A stretch of 64,000 bases of DNA from Plasticicumulans acidivorans (lineage in GTDB: Bacteria; Pseudomonadota; Gammaproteobacteria; Competibacterales; Competibacteraceae), in contig NZ_QGTJ01000005.1 in the NCBI RefSeq assembly GCF_003182095.1, positions 275,698 through 339,697 on the forward strand, written 5' to 3'. The translations under genes and the position numbers were made by a program. Each line of letters starts with the position of its first letter. Position 1 is the first letter of the stretch. This document shows positions 41,374-51,695 of this stretch, piece after piece. Under the pieces are notes generated by a model. It saw only the letters and a program-made list of their open reading frames with translations, searched no databases and was not told where the DNA came from.

Positions 41374-42402
41374 ATGAACATGCCAGCCCCTGAACGTATC
41401 GATCACATCATCCCGGCCGAGCTCAGCGGCCAGCGTCTCGACCAGGCGCTGGCCGAGCTGCTGCCGGACCATTCCCGCGCCCGCATCCAGCAGTGGATCA
41501 AGAGCGGCGTGCTGCGCCTCGACGGTCGCATCGTCAAACCGCGCGAACCGATCTTCGGCGGCGAGCGCGTCAGCGGCGAGATCGAGCCCGAGGTCGCCGT
41601 TGCCGACCAGCCGCAGGACATTCCGCTCGTCGTGCGGTTCGAAGACGACGACATCCTGATCATCGACAAGCCTGCCGGGCTGGTCGTCCATCCGGCAGCC
41701 GGCAATCCGGATGGCACGCTGGTCAACGCGCTGCTGCATCACGCGCCGGTAACCGCGCAGCTGCCACGCGCCGGTATCGTCCATCGACTCGACAAAGACA
41801 CTTCGGGCCTACTGGTGGTCGCCAAGAGCCTGCGGGCTCACACCGCGCTGGTCGAGCAGCTGCAGGCGCGCACGATGGGGCGCGAGTACCAGGCGATCGC
41901 CTGCGGTGTGCTGGTGTCGGGCGGACTGGTCGATGTCCCGATCGGCCGTCACGGCACCGACCGCAAGCGCATGGCGGCGACACCCGGCGGCAAGCCGGCG
42001 GTCACTCATTTTCGCGTGCTGGAACGCTTTCGCGGTCACACACACCTGGCGCTCAAGCTCGAAACCGGGCGCACGCACCAGATCCGCGTGCACATGGCGT
42101 TCATGCACCATCCGCTGGTTGGCGATCCGGTCTACGGCGGCCGTCTGCGGCTGCCCCCTGGTTGCACCGCGGAATTGAGTGCCGCACTCAAGGCGTTCAA
42201 GCGCCAGGCCCTGCACGCGCGCAAGCTGACGCTGACACATCCCGGCAGCGGCAAACGCATGAGCTGGACGGCGCCGGCGCCGGCGGATTTTCAGGCGCTG
42301 CTCGAAGTGCTGCGGGCCGACGGCGGCGCCGATGGCCTGCCCGGAGGGCAGCCGACGAGCTGGATCGATGAGGATGGCGTCGAATGGATCTACGCGGAAT
42401 GA
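41374..42402 (+). CDS. rluD: 23S rRNA pseudouridine1911/1915/1917 synthase RluD
   Basis: RluD makes three pseudouridines in helix 69 of 23S rRNA, needed for ribosome assembly and termination. The 342-residue protein has an N-terminal S4 RNA-binding domain (GQRLDQALAELLPDHSRARI) and the catalytic motif HRLDKDTSGLLVV with D140 as nucleophile. GRTHQIRVHMAFMHHPLVGD is also typical. The stop overlaps pgeF as ATGA. Confidence 0.96.
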   Translation: MNMPAPERIDHIIPAELSGQRLDQALAELLPDHSRARIQQWIKSGVLRLDGRIVKPREPIFGGERVSGEIEPEVAVADQPQDIPLVVRFEDDDILIIDKPAGLVVHPAAGNPDGTLVNALLHHAPVTAQLPRAGIVHRLDKDTSGLLVVAKSLRAHTALVEQLQARTMGREYQAIACGVLVSGGLVDVPIGRHGTDRKRMAATPGGKPAVTHFRVLERFRGHTHLALKLETGRTHQIRVHMAFMHHPLVGDPVYGGRLRLPPGCTAELSAALKAFKRQALHARKLTLTHPGSGKRMSWTAPAPADFQALLEVLRADGGADGLPGGQPTSWIDEDGVEWIYAE

Positions 42403-43151
42403 GCACCACCGCGGCCGACGGGCTGATCGTGCCGGACTGGCCGGCTCCGGCAGGCGTGCGTGCGGCGGCGACCACACGCTCCGGCGGCGTCAGCAAGGCG
42501 CCTTACGCCAGTTTCAACCTCGGTCAGCATGTCGGTGATGATCCGCTCGCCGTGCTGGAAAACCGGCGGCGGCTGGTCGCTCGCCTTGGGCTTACGCGCG
42601 AACCGGCGTGGCTGCAGCAGGTGCACGGTTGCGGAGTGGCGGCGGCCGAGACGGTCGACCCCCCGGCCGAAGCCGATGCAGCGGTGACGCGCACGCCCGG
42701 CGTCGCCTGTGTGGTGATGACCGCCGACTGCCTGCCAGTGCTGTTTTGCGACCGCGACGGCCGTGTCGTTGCAGCGGCCCATGCCGGCTGGCGCGGCCTG
42801 GTCGGCGGCGTGCTGGAGGCGACGCTGGCGCGCATGGCGGTTGATCCGGCAGCGGTGCTCGCCTGGCTCGGGCCGGCGATCGGGCCGGCGGCGTTCGAGG
42901 TCGGCCCCGAAGTGCGCGCAGCCTTCGTCGCCGCCGATGCCGGCGCCGGGGCATGCTTCGTGGCTGCCAGCGGTGATCGCCTGCATGCCGATCTCTATGC
43001 GCTGGCGCGTCGGCGCCTGGCGCGGGTCGGGGTGACACAGGTGTTCGGTGGCGGGCGCTGCACCTACCGCGAGACCGACACCTTTTATTCATACCGCCGC
43101 TCACCGCTCACCGGCCGCCAGGCCACCCTGATCTGGCTCGCCGAGGTTTGA
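42399..43151 (+). CDS. pgeF: Peptidoglycan editing factor PgeF (laccase-domain, YfiH family)
   Basis: PgeF family proteins are copper- or zinc-binding; E. coli YfiH removes wrongly incorporated L-Ser from wall precursors, and other members act as purine nucleoside enzymes. The 250-residue product has the metal and active-site motifs QQVHGCGVAAAE, MTADCLPVLFCD and AAHAGWRGLVGG, and the end YRETDTFYSYRR. ATG 42399 overlaps the rluD stop; ATG 42384 would add five residues. Confidence 0.93.
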   Translation: MSTTAADGLIVPDWPAPAGVRAAATTRSGGVSKAPYASFNLGQHVGDDPLAVLENRRRLVARLGLTREPAWLQQVHGCGVAAAETVDPPAEADAAVTRTPGVACVVMTADCLPVLFCDRDGRVVAAAHAGWRGLVGGVLEATLARMAVDPAAVLAWLGPAIGPAAFEVGPEVRAAFVAADAGAGACFVAASGDRLHADLYALARRRLARVGVTQVFGGGRCTYRETDTFYSYRRSPLTGRQATLIWLAEV

Positions 43152-43206
43152 GTCGGCCGTTTGCCCGTGTCGTCACCGCTGTTCGCTACTGACGGGAGTC
43201 GTGCTC

Positions 43207-43692
43207 ATGGAACCCGAAATCGCCCAGCAACTTGCTTCGCTGATCCGGGCGCAGCGCTGGGCCGCACTGGCCACGCTCGGTGCCGACGGCCCTGAGGTCT
43301 CGCATGTCGCCTATGCCGTCGAAGGGGCATTCGAGGGCGTGCTGCTGCATCTGTCGCAGCTCGCCGCGCACACCAGGCAACTGCTCGCCGACCCGCGCGC
43401 CAGTCTTGCCATCGGCGAGCCCGACGATGGCCGCGCTGATCCGCAGACGCTGGCGCGGGTGACGTTGTTCGGCGCAGTCGAAGCGCTTGTCCGCGACAGC
43501 GACGCCTATTCTGCCGCCCGGGCGATTTATCTTGCCCGGCTGCCGCAGGCCGAGCCGTTGTTCGGCTTCGGTGATTTTCAGCTGTTTCGCCTGCGCCCGC
43601 TGCGTGCGCGTTTCGTCGGCGGCTTCGCGCGGGCACGGAGCTTCGACCGCGCCGCCCTGCAGGCGGCCGGTGCGCTGGCAGTGAGTGGCTGA
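43207..43692 (+). CDS. Short pyridoxamine-phosphate-oxidase-like FMN-binding protein (HugZ-like)
   Basis: The 161-residue product has the split-barrel flavin fold: RAQRWAALATLGADGPEVSHVAYAV, then HLSQLAAHTRQLLADPRASL, and FGFGDFQLFRLRPLRARFVGGFARAR. The last motif is typical of HugZ/heme-utilisation relatives, but the C-terminal DUF2470 domain of true HugZ is missing. The substrate is unknown. ATG 43207 is 8 bases after GGGAG; a GTG at 43201 is too close to it. Confidence 0.8.
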   Translation: MEPEIAQQLASLIRAQRWAALATLGADGPEVSHVAYAVEGAFEGVLLHLSQLAAHTRQLLADPRASLAIGEPDDGRADPQTLARVTLFGAVEALVRDSDAYSAARAIYLARLPQAEPLFGFGDFQLFRLRPLRARFVGGFARARSFDRAALQAAGALAVSG

Positions 43693-43704
43693 CCGTCGCG
43701 CATG

Positions 43705-46700
43705 TCAGCGGTTTTCCGTCAGGACCCGATCCAGCCAGGCCAGTGATTCGCTGATGCGTTCACGATCCTGCAGCCAACGCGGATCGGTGCGCTGGGTGAG
43801 CAGCCGTGCATTGATGTCACGGGCTTGCGTCCAGTAGGTGCGGGCATCGCTGAAACGGCTGCGGTGAGCCGACAGCAGGCCGAAGTCGGCATAGCCGACG
43901 AACAGGGCATGCTGCAGGCCGGGGGTGTCCGGATGTTCCTGCGCGAGGCGGCGCGCACGGACAAGTCCTTCGTTCAGATGTTGTTCTGCATCGTCGAAAT
44001 GCAGCTGGGCGGTGGCGGCTTCCGCGTAGCGGAACAGCGCGTTGATCAGTCGCACCTGCATATCAAGTGCTGCGGGCTGGCGGGCGACCAGCGTGCGATA
44101 CAGCTCACGATCGGCGGCGCGTGCTTGGCGCGCTGCGTCCTTGTCACCGCGTTGTGCCGCGATGTTCGCCTGCAGATCCAGCGTGCTGGAGACATAGCTC
44201 GCCCACAGCGGCGTGTCGGGCAGTGCCTGCATCAGCTGTCGCCAGAGCGTGAGGCTGGCTTCGCTGGCGCGCCAGGCTGCATCGAGATCCCCGGTACTCT
44301 GCGCGATGTCGCTGGTGGCGAGCAGGCTGAGCCCAAGCGCATAACGCACGCCGTGATCATCCGGGTGCGCCTTGAGCCAGCGCTCGCCGAGGCTGGTGGC
44401 TCCGGTGTAATACGCCAGTGCGGCTTCGGGGCTGTGGAGCTGACGCTGGATGTCGCCGAGCCGCAGTTGTGCCTGCAGCCGTGCGCCGCGCCAGTTGCGT
44501 GCGGGATTCGTATCGTGTTCGGACAGGTACTCGATCAGCTGCAGATGGCTTTGTCCGGCGCGTTCGGCCGCCACGAAATCCCCTTGCGTCGCCATGGCGT
44601 CGCGCAAACGCTCGAAGGCGTAAGCCAATGCGGGCACCAGGGCGGCGTCCGGGTCGTGCAGCAATGGCAAGTCGGGGTCGCGCAGCATCGACCAGGCACG
44701 CTCCAGCGCCGTGCCGGCCGCCGCCGGGTCTGCCTCGGCCAGCGCCGTATCGCTGAGGCGCAGGTAGGCGCTGACCAGAAATTCGCGCCGGGCGGGGTGC
44801 TGCGTTGGCAGTGTGAGGCTGCCGGCGATCGTGGCGGCACAGGCCTGACGGGCCGCGGCAAAATCCCCCTGATCGGCTTCGAGGCTGCAGAGTTCGCTGT
44901 CATCGCTCAGCAGGGCCTGCTGCAGGCTGGCGTCCTGCGGGGTGTCGCGCACCTGCGCAGCGCGCAATGCGCGACTTTCGCGAAATGCGTCGCGGGCGGC
45001 GGCCGGTGTGCGCTCAGTCAGCGTCGCGCCCAGCGTTTCGAGGCAGAGCGCGAGGTTGGCGCGCGCGTTGGGCGCGGCCGGCTCTTGCTGGTAGCGCGAA
45101 CGCATCAGTGAGCAGCTCTGCTCGTAGGCCTGCTGTGCGGCGGTGAGGTCGCCGCTGCGGCTGGCCAGCCGGCCCTGATCGAAGAGATTGATACTGAGAT
45201 CGAGCGGCCAGCCTGGATCATTGGGCAGGCGGGCGATGAGTTCACGCAGCCGTGCCTGCCGCTCGCTGTAGAGCGCGCGTGCAGCGTCGAGCTGGTCGCG
45301 CTGCACGTGCAGTCTGGCGAGTGCCAGCAACAGATTGATCTGGTCGCGCTGCCAGGCGGTGGCATCCGGCTGACGCTCGGTCAGGAGCCGCAGGCGCTGG
45401 CGTGCATCCTCATAGACACTCGTCGCCAGCGACAGATCGCCGCGTGCGGCGGCGAGCAGTCCCAGCTGCGTCTGGGAAATCGAAATCGAATGCTGCAGCG
45501 CGTCGTCCTGCGGGAAGCGTGCGGCCAGCGTGCGCAGCAGGGCGGCGTCTACCGCACGACGTTCGGCGTCATCGGCTGCGGGCACGTCGCTGTTGACGGC
45601 ATGCAGCGCGAAGTTGCCGACTGCAGCTGACAGATTCTGCGCCCACCAGATCGGGTCGCTGGGCTGGATGACCAGGCCGCTGAGCAGGGCGCGGGCTTCA
45701 TCGTCGTAGTCCTGTGCGGTGCCGAGCGCACTGCGCGCGCGCGCCAGATCGGCGAGGTGCCCTAAGCTGAACGCCAGTTCATAACGCCACTGCCGCTGGT
45801 TCGGGTCGAGCGCAACCAGGCGGCGTTCGAGCGGCAGGGCTGCCGTGAAGTCCTGCGTGGCCGCGGCGGCGTCGCCGGTGGCGCTGGCGAGCATGCCGAG
45901 CTCGGTATGGCTCAGTGCAAGCCGGCGCAGCTCCTCGGCGTCATCGGGATATTGCGTCGCCCGCGCCCCAAACAGCGTATGCGCCGCCTGCAGGGCGAGG
46001 CGGGCTGCTTCGAAATGACCCGCCTTGCGTTCCAGCCGGCCCAGCCGGTATTGGCAGTCGGCGAGTTTGAGCTGGCCGTCGGCGGCGTCGGGCAGTTGCT
46101 GCACCAGTGCCTGGGCGATCGACAGGCATTCCCTGAAGGACTGTCGGGCGCCGGTGATATCGCCGTCATCACTGGCCAGGTCGCCGCGGATGCTCAGCGT
46201 GGTGGCGATGCTCAGCCGCCAGCTGGCGTGAACGGTGGGTCGCCGCAGCAGCGGCCGCATGAGTCCCAGGCTCTGATCAAGGGCCTCGATGGCTGTGCCG
46301 CGCTGGCCGCGGCGGCGGGCGAGGTCGGCATTGAGGTTCAGTGCCAGTGCGAGATCGTTACGGGTCTCCGGGTCTTCGGGGTAAAGCGCGTACTGCTGAC
46401 GCCGCAGGGTGAGGGTTGCGTCACAGGCGCGCTGGGCGGCGGCGAAATCCTGCCGTTGCAATGCGATCCTGGCGATGTGTTCGAAGCCGAGCGTCAGATT
46501 GTGGATGCAGTCGCGCCGCTGTGGATGGCGCTCGGCGCAGCGCTGCATCAGCGGCAGGCTTTCGCGATAGCGCTGTTCGGCGCTGGCGAACTGCCAGCGT
46601 GCGTAATCGACGTCGCCAAGCTTGTTGAGGCTGGTCCACAGCGCCGAGCTCCAGTCCGCATCGTCGGGGCGTTCGCTCTGGAAGCGGCGGGCGATGGCCA

Positions 46701-47517
46701 GGGCTTCGGTGAAGTGGCGGGCCGCCGCCTCGTAATGCCGGCTCTGCAGCGCCAGATCACCCAGGCGGACGAGGCCGAGCCACAGCGGGTATTGCCGCCA
46801 GGCCGATGGCGGTGTCGCAGTGGCGAGGCGGCGCGCCAGGGCGACGGCGTCTTCGCTGTCGGCACGCGCCGCTGCCCAGGCGCCGCGCTGGCTCGACAAC
46901 TGGGCGCGTGCCAGCCACGTACTGATCTGGGTCTGCTGCACCATGACATCGTCACTGCTGCTGGAAGCGGTGTCGCGGGCCAGGATCAGCGCCAGATCGA
47001 AGGTGCGGGCCGCGGTGCTCCAGTCGCCTTGTGCGGCGCTCACCTGACCGAGCGCGGACACGGCGTGCAGCTGCAGCTGGCTGCCGCTCAGTGCCAGCTC
47101 AAGCAGGTGCTGATAGGCCTGCCGGGCGAGCGGCAGCTCACCGTTCTGCTGCGCCAGCCTGGCCACCCAGAAACAGGCTTCGACGTCGTCCGGAGTGTGG
47201 TACAGCGCGTTGCGGTACAGCGCGAGAGCCGCACCCGGGGTCTGCTGGCGCAGCAGTGCGCCGCGGCGTTTGGCCAGATCGGCCGCCTGCTCCGGGGTGC
47301 GCGGTGGTTTGAATGCCTGGGCGAGGCCGTGTTCGGCGTCAGCGGGCACGCCGAGTACCGTACGCGCTGCCGGTATCGCGGCGAGTTCTGGCGCCAGCGT
47401 GTACGTGTCGAGCCGTACCGGCAGCGTCGTGCTGCGCATGTTCGCGTGTGCGCCCTGCGGCCAGCCGCAGACGACTGCGGCCAATAAAGCGGTGTGCCTG
47501 AGGATTTTCCTGTACAT
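43705..47517 (-). CDS. Large secreted tetratricopeptide-repeat protein of unknown function
   Basis: A 1,270-residue product begins with a Sec signal peptide ([20 protein letters not shown], cleavage after AHA at residue 25). The rest is nearly all helical repeats of about 45-60 residues with the pattern LGDLA-x-RGD-x3-A-x3-Y/F-x2-AL, for example [54 protein letters not shown] and [19 protein letters not shown] count about twenty. No catalytic domain, membrane anchor or C-terminal sorting signal was seen. ATG 47517 has GAGG 8 bases upstream; 84 more codons upstream belong to the clpB promoter region. It is divergent from clpB and interrupts the usual rluD-pgeF-clpB neighbourhood. Codon use matches its neighbours. 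Confidence 0.85.
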   Translation of the reverse strand: MYRKILRHTALLAAVVCGWPQGAHANMRSTTLPVRLDTYTLAPELAAIPAARTVLGVPADAEHGLAQAFKPPRTPEQAADLAKRRGALLRQQTPGAALALYRNALYHTPDDVEACFWVARLAQQNGELPLARQAYQHLLELALSGSQLQLHAVSALGQVSAAQGDWSTAARTFDLALILARDTASSSSDDVMVQQTQISTWLARAQLSSQRGAWAAARADSEDAVALARRLATATPPSAWRQYPLWLGLVRLGDLALQSRHYEAAARHFTEALAIARRFQSERPDDADWSSALWTSLNKLGDVDYARWQFASAEQRYRESLPLMQRCAERHPQRRDCIHNLTLGFEHIARIALQRQDFAAAQRACDATLTLRRQQYALYPEDPETRNDLALALNLNADLARRRGQRGTAIEALDQSLGLMRPLLRRPTVHASWRLSIATTLSIRGDLASDDGDITGARQSFRECLSIAQALVQQLPDAADGQLKLADCQYRLGRLERKAGHFEAARLALQAAHTLFGARATQYPDDAEELRRLALSHTELGMLASATGDAAAATQDFTAALPLERRLVALDPNQRQWRYELAFSLGHLADLARARSALGTAQDYDDEARALLSGLVIQPSDPIWWAQNLSAAVGNFALHAVNSDVPAADDAERRAVDAALLRTLAARFPQDDALQHSISISQTQLGLLAAARGDLSLATSVYEDARQRLRLLTERQPDATAWQRDQINLLLALARLHVQRDQLDAARALYSERQARLRELIARLPNDPGWPLDLSINLFDQGRLASRSGDLTAAQQAYEQSCSLMRSRYQQEPAAPNARANLALCLETLGATLTERTPAAARDAFRESRALRAAQVRDTPQDASLQQALLSDDSELCSLEADQGDFAAARQACAATIAGSLTLPTQHPARREFLVSAYLRLSDTALAEADPAAAGTALERAWSMLRDPDLPLLHDPDAALVPALAYAFERLRDAMATQGDFVAAERAGQSHLQLIEYLSEHDTNPARNWRGARLQAQLRLGDIQRQLHSPEAALAYYTGATSLGERWLKAHPDDHGVRYALGLSLLATSDIAQSTGDLDAAWRASEASLTLWRQLMQALPDTPLWASYVSSTLDLQANIAAQRGDKDAARQARAADRELYRTLVARQPAALDMQVRLINALFRYAEAATAQLHFDDAEQHLNEGLVRARRLAQEHPDTPGLQHALFVGYADFGLLSAHRSRFSDARTYWTQARDINARLLTQRTDPRWLQDRERISESLAWLDRVLTENR

Positions 47518-47698
47518 CCGTGTGCCTCTTTCCTTTGCTGCGTCCGTGCAGGCGTCGGCTGGATTCTGCCGGGGACCCGTCGCCGGGTCGAGGTATTGCA
47601 GGTCAAACGCCTGACTTGCCGGCGGGTTGGCTCCGCAGCCCGTCGGCAACGCTTTCATACCATGCCGGCGACCGTCATGCGGTATTGGCCGGGCGGTG

Positions 47699-47726
47699 CT
47701 TGATTCTGCGCTGCGGCACCCCATCT
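47699..47726 (+). promoter_or_regulatory. Sigma-32 heat-shock promoter of clpB
   Basis: CTTGATT (47699-47705) and CCCCATCT (47719-47726), 13 bases apart, match the RpoH consensus CTTGAAA-N13-15-CCCCATNT in all but two bases. It lies 46 bases before the clpB start codon, in agreement with heat induction of clpB in E. coli. Confidence 0.85.
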
Positions 47727-47771
47727 CCCAGCCAAGACCGAAATACATACCCGTTGCGGGGGGCAGCACCG

Positions 47772-50342
47772 ATGCGCATGGACAAACTCACCACCAAATT
47801 CCAGGAAGCGATTGCCGAGGCGCAGAGTCTTGCGCTCGGTCGCGACCACCAATTCATCGAGCCTCTGCACCTGATGGCGGTGCTGCTCGATCAGCAGGGC
47901 GGCACCGTCAAGCCGCTGTTGGCGCAGGCCGGCGTCAACGTCAATGTATTGCGCTCGCAGATCGGCGAGGCGCTCGACCGGCTCGCCAGTGTCGAGGGCA
48001 CCGGCGGCAACGTCGAGCCTTCGCGCGAGTTCGTCACGCTGCTCAATCTCACCGACAAACTGGCGCAGCGGCGCAAGGACCAGTACATCGCCTCCGAGCT
48101 GTTCGCCTTGGCGGCCGTCGAGGACAAGGGCGAGCTCGGTGAGCTGATGCGCCGCCACGGTGCCACGCGCAAGGCACTGGAGCAGGCGATCGACACCCTG
48201 CGCGGCGGCAGCAACGTCGACGACCCGAACGCCGAGGAGGCGCGTAAGGCGCTGGAGAAATACACCATTGATCTGACCGCGCGGGCCGAGGACGGCAAGC
48301 TCGATCCGGTGATCGGCCGTGACGATGAGATCCGCCGCGTTACTCAGGTGCTGGCCCGGCGCACCAAGAACAACCCGGTGCTGATCGGCGAGCCCGGCGT
48401 CGGCAAGACCGCGATCGTCGAGGGGCTGGCACTGCGCATCGTCAACGGCGAGGTGCCGGAGAGCCTCAAGGACAAGCGCGTGCTGTCGCTGGACATGGCG
48501 GCGCTGATCGCCGGTGCCAAGTTCCGCGGTGAGTTCGAGGAGCGGCTGAAGGCTGTGCTCAACGACCTCGCCAAACAGGAAGGGCAGATCATCCTGTTCA
48601 TCGACGAGCTGCACACCATGGTCGGCGCCGGCAAGGCCGAGGGCGCGATGGATGCCGGCAACATGCTCAAGCCGGCGCTGGCGCGCGGCGAGCTGCACTG
48701 CATCGGCGCGACCACGCTCGACGAGTACCGCCAGTACATCGAAAAAGACGCCGCGCTGGAGCGCCGCTTCCAGAAAGTGCTGGTCGACGAGCCCTCGGTC
48801 GAGGACACCATCGCCATCCTGCGCGGCCTCAAGGAACGCTACGAGGTGCACCACAAGGTCTCGATCACCGATCCGGCGATCGTCGCCGCGGCCACGCTCA
48901 GCCACCGCTACATTACCGACCGTCAGCTGCCGGACAAGGCCATCGACCTGATCGACGAAGCGGCCTCGCGCATCCGCCTGGAAATGGACTCCAAGCCCGA
49001 GGCGATGGACAAGCTCGACCGCCGGCTGATCCAGCTCAAGATTGAGCGCGAGGCGATGAAGAAGGAATCCGACGAGGCCTCGAAAAAGCGTATCGCCGCA
49101 CTCAATGAGGAAATCGACCGGCTGACCCGCGAGTACGCCGATCTGGAAGAAGTCTGGAAGGCCGAGAAAGCCACGCTCGGCGGCGCCGCCGATGCCAAGG
49201 CGCAGCTGGAGAAAGCGCGGCTTGATCTCGATGCCGCCCGCCGCAGCGGCAATCTGCAGAAGATGGCCGAGATCCAGTACGGCCAGATTCCGGAGCTGGA
49301 GAAGCGCGTGCAGGCGGCGGAGAGCGGCAGCGTGCATGCCGACTTCACGCTGCTGCGTAACCGTGTCACCGATGAGGAAATCGCCGAGGTCGTCAGCAAG
49401 TGGACCGGTATTCCGGTCGCCAAGATGCTCGAAGGCGAGCGCGACAAGCTGCTGCGCATGGAGGAAGCGCTGGGCAAGCGGGTGATCGGCCAGGCCGAAG
49501 CCGTGCGTGCCGTCAGCGATGCGATCCGCCGCTCGCGCGCCGGACTGTCCGACCCGAACCGGCCCAACGGCAGCTTCCTGTTCCTCGGCCCGACCGGCGT
49601 CGGCAAGACCGAGCTGTGCAAGGCGCTGGCAAGCTTCCTGTTCGACACGGAAGAAGCGCTGGTGCGCATCGACATGAGCGAGTTCATGGAGAAGCACTCG
49701 GTTGCCCGCCTGATCGGTGCGCCTCCGGGTTACGTCGGTTATGAGGAGGGCGGTTACCTGACCGAGGCAGTGCGCCGCAAGCCCTACAGCGTGGTGCTGC
49801 TCGACGAGGTCGAGAAAGCGCATCCGGATGTGTTCAACGTGTTGCTGCAGGTGCTCGATGACGGCCGTCTGACCGATGGTCAGGGGCGCACGGTGGATTT
49901 CCGCAACACCGTCATCGTGATGACCTCGAACCTCGGTTCGGAGACGATCCAGGAGATGGCAGGCGAGGACAACTACCCGGCGATGAAGGCGGCGGTGATG
50001 GCGATCCTTGCCGGGCACTTCCGGCCGGAGTTCCTCAACCGCGTCGACGAGGCGGTGGTGTTCCATCCGCTCGGCAAGGAGCACATCCGCCGCATCGCGG
50101 CACTGCAGGTCGATTTGCTGCGCCGCCGCCTGGCCAGCCGCGACATCGGCCTCGACGTCAGCGATGCTGCGCTCGACCAGCTCGGTGAAGCGGGCTTCGA
50201 CCCGGTTTACGGCGCGCGGCCGCTCAAGCGCGCGGTGCAGCAGCAGCTGGAGAATCCGCTGGCCAAGCGCATTCTCGCCGGCGAGTTCGCCGCGGGCGAC
50301 ACCATCGTCGTCGAGCCCGACCTGAGCCTGCGCAAGCGCTGA
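47772..50342 (+). CDS. clpB: ATP-dependent disaggregase ClpB
   Basis: ClpB is a hexameric AAA+ chaperone that, with DnaK, pulls apart protein aggregates after stress. The 856-residue protein starts [14 protein letters not shown], near-identical in layout to E. coli ClpB (857). It has the N-domain, a first AAA+ module with Walker A GEPGVGKT at 206-213, the coiled-coil middle domain (about 400-525, rich in E, K and R), and a second module with GPTGVGKT at 606-613. The reading frame continues upstream of the start without resemblance. Confidence 0.97.
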   Translation: MRMDKLTTKFQEAIAEAQSLALGRDHQFIEPLHLMAVLLDQQGGTVKPLLAQAGVNVNVLRSQIGEALDRLASVEGTGGNVEPSREFVTLLNLTDKLAQRRKDQYIASELFALAAVEDKGELGELMRRHGATRKALEQAIDTLRGGSNVDDPNAEEARKALEKYTIDLTARAEDGKLDPVIGRDDEIRRVTQVLARRTKNNPVLIGEPGVGKTAIVEGLALRIVNGEVPESLKDKRVLSLDMAALIAGAKFRGEFEERLKAVLNDLAKQEGQIILFIDELHTMVGAGKAEGAMDAGNMLKPALARGELHCIGATTLDEYRQYIEKDAALERRFQKVLVDEPSVEDTIAILRGLKERYEVHHKVSITDPAIVAAATLSHRYITDRQLPDKAIDLIDEAASRIRLEMDSKPEAMDKLDRRLIQLKIEREAMKKESDEASKKRIAALNEEIDRLTREYADLEEVWKAEKATLGGAADAKAQLEKARLDLDAARRSGNLQKMAEIQYGQIPELEKRVQAAESGSVHADFTLLRNRVTDEEIAEVVSKWTGIPVAKMLEGERDKLLRMEEALGKRVIGQAEAVRAVSDAIRRSRAGLSDPNRPNGSFLFLGPTGVGKTELCKALASFLFDTEEALVRIDMSEFMEKHSVARLIGAPPGYVGYEEGGYLTEAVRRKPYSVVLLDEVEKAHPDVFNVLLQVLDDGRLTDGQGRTVDFRNTVIVMTSNLGSETIQEMAGEDNYPAMKAAVMAILAGHFRPEFLNRVDEAVVFHPLGKEHIRRIAALQVDLLRRRLASRDIGLDVSDAALDQLGEAGFDPVYGARPLKRAVQQQLENPLAKRILAGEFAAGDTIVVEPDLSLRKR

Positions 50343-50363
50343 TCGGCGTTCTGGCACAGCACA

Positions 50364-50400
50364 AGCCCTCGGCCCGTTGTGGTCCGGGGGCTGGTTTTTT
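50364..50400 (+). terminator. Intrinsic terminator after clpB
   Basis: AGCCCTCGG (50364-50372) pairs with CCGGGGGCT (50384-50392), including one T-G pair, and is followed by GG and six Ts. Confidence 0.8.
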
Positions 50401-50459
50401 GGCCGTGCGGAAAGGCTGCGCTAGGCTGCTGCGACGCTGGTCTTCACGAGTTTGCTTTC

Positions 50460-51608
50460 ATGCACGACGACACCCGCCTTGCACACATCGGCCGCCACGG
50501 CACCGAGCCCCTCGGTCTGGTCAATCCGCCGGTCTGCCATGCCTCGACGATCCTGTTCCCGAGCTTCGACGCCTTCGAAGGCAAGGCGCCGGTGCCGATT
50601 ACCTACGGGCGTCACGGTACTTCGACCCACTTCGCGCTGCAGGAGGCGCTGAGTGAACTCGAAGGCGGGGCCGGCGCGGTGCTGGTGCCCTCGGGGCTGG
50701 CGGCGTGCACGCTGGCGATCCAGGCACTGGTGGCCGCCGGCGATCACATTCTGGTGACCGACAGCGTCTACGGGCCGACACGCGCCTTCTGCGACCAGGC
50801 ACTGCGCCGCTGTGGCGTCGAGACCACCTATTTCGCGCCGGAGCTCGGCGCCGGCATCGCCGAACTGATGCGGCCGAATACCCGGCTGGTGTTCGTGGAA
50901 TCGCCCGGTTCGCTGACCTTCGAGATCCAGGACCTGCCGGCGATTGCCGCGGCGGCGCACGCGCGCGGCGTCAGGGTGGTGATCGACAACACCTGGGGCG
51001 CTGGTTATTTCCACAAGCCGCTGGCACTCGGTGCTGATATTTCAGTGCAGGCGCTGACCAAATATGTCGGTGGCCATTCCGACCTGATGCTCGGCGCGCT
51101 GATCTGTACGGCCGAGACCTTGCCGGCAGTACAGGCGCAGGCTCGGCTGCAGGGCAACGCGACGGCACCCGACGATGTGTTTCTGGCGCTGCGCGGACTG
51201 CGCACCCTGGGCACACGGCTGAAGGCGCACGATGCCAGCGGGCGGCGCGTCGCCGAGTGGCTGGGCGGGCAGCCGATGGTGCGCCGGGTGATCCATCCGG
51301 CGTGCACTGATCACCCGCAGCATGCACTCTGGCGGCGTGATTTCAGCGGCGCCTGCGGTCTGTTTGCCTTCGAACTCGAATCCTGCCGGCGTGAGCAGCT
51401 GGCTGCGCTGTTCGATGGTCTGCGGCTGTTTGGCATGGGCTACTCTTGGGGCGGTTACGAGAGTCTGCTGATCGTTGCGCACCCGCCGCGCAGTGTGTGC
51501 AAGCCCGGCAATGAGTGGCCGCTGTTGCGTATTCATGTCGGGCTGGAGGATCCAGCCGACCTGATCGCCGATCTGCATGAGGGACTGCAGCGCTGGCAGT
51601 CCGCCTGA
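50460..51608 (+). CDS. metC: Cystathionine beta-lyase (PLP-dependent)
   Basis: This cys/met-metabolism PLP enzyme most likely cleaves cystathionine to homocysteine, pyruvate and ammonia. The 382-residue product has GAVLVPSGLAACTLAIQALV, the phosphate/aldimine region VVIDNTWGAGYFHKPL, and the PLP lysine K201 in VQALTKYVGGHSD. The YSWGGYESL motif near the end is typical of MetC-type lyases rather than cystathionine gamma-synthase. The start ATG 50460 is chosen by the family start DTRLAHIGR; its ribosome site is weak. Confidence 0.9.
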   Translation: MHDDTRLAHIGRHGTEPLGLVNPPVCHASTILFPSFDAFEGKAPVPITYGRHGTSTHFALQEALSELEGGAGAVLVPSGLAACTLAIQALVAAGDHILVTDSVYGPTRAFCDQALRRCGVETTYFAPELGAGIAELMRPNTRLVFVESPGSLTFEIQDLPAIAAAAHARGVRVVIDNTWGAGYFHKPLALGADISVQALTKYVGGHSDLMLGALICTAETLPAVQAQARLQGNATAPDDVFLALRGLRTLGTRLKAHDASGRRVAEWLGGQPMVRRVIHPACTDHPQHALWRRDFSGACGLFAFELESCRREQLAALFDGLRLFGMGYSWGGYESLLIVAHPPRSVCKPGNEWPLLRIHVGLEDPADLIADLHEGLQRWQSA

Positions 51609-51695
51609 ACGGGACAGCTTGCCGCCGGGGGGGCACCAGCCCAGAATGGCGCCCGCTTTTCAAATTCTTTCTGATCCAATCGAGGGACATCGAAC

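Noticed and set aside
41317..41784. Upstream extension of the bamD frame
   Set aside because: The added 156 codons are antisense to rluD and would place the lipoprotein signal in the middle of the protein; ATG 41316 is the real start.
47655..50357. A 900-codon open frame on the minus strand opposite clpB
   Set aside because: It is the complementary-frame shadow expected in high-GC DNA; its translation is low-complexity, without motifs, while the plus strand encodes a full ClpB.
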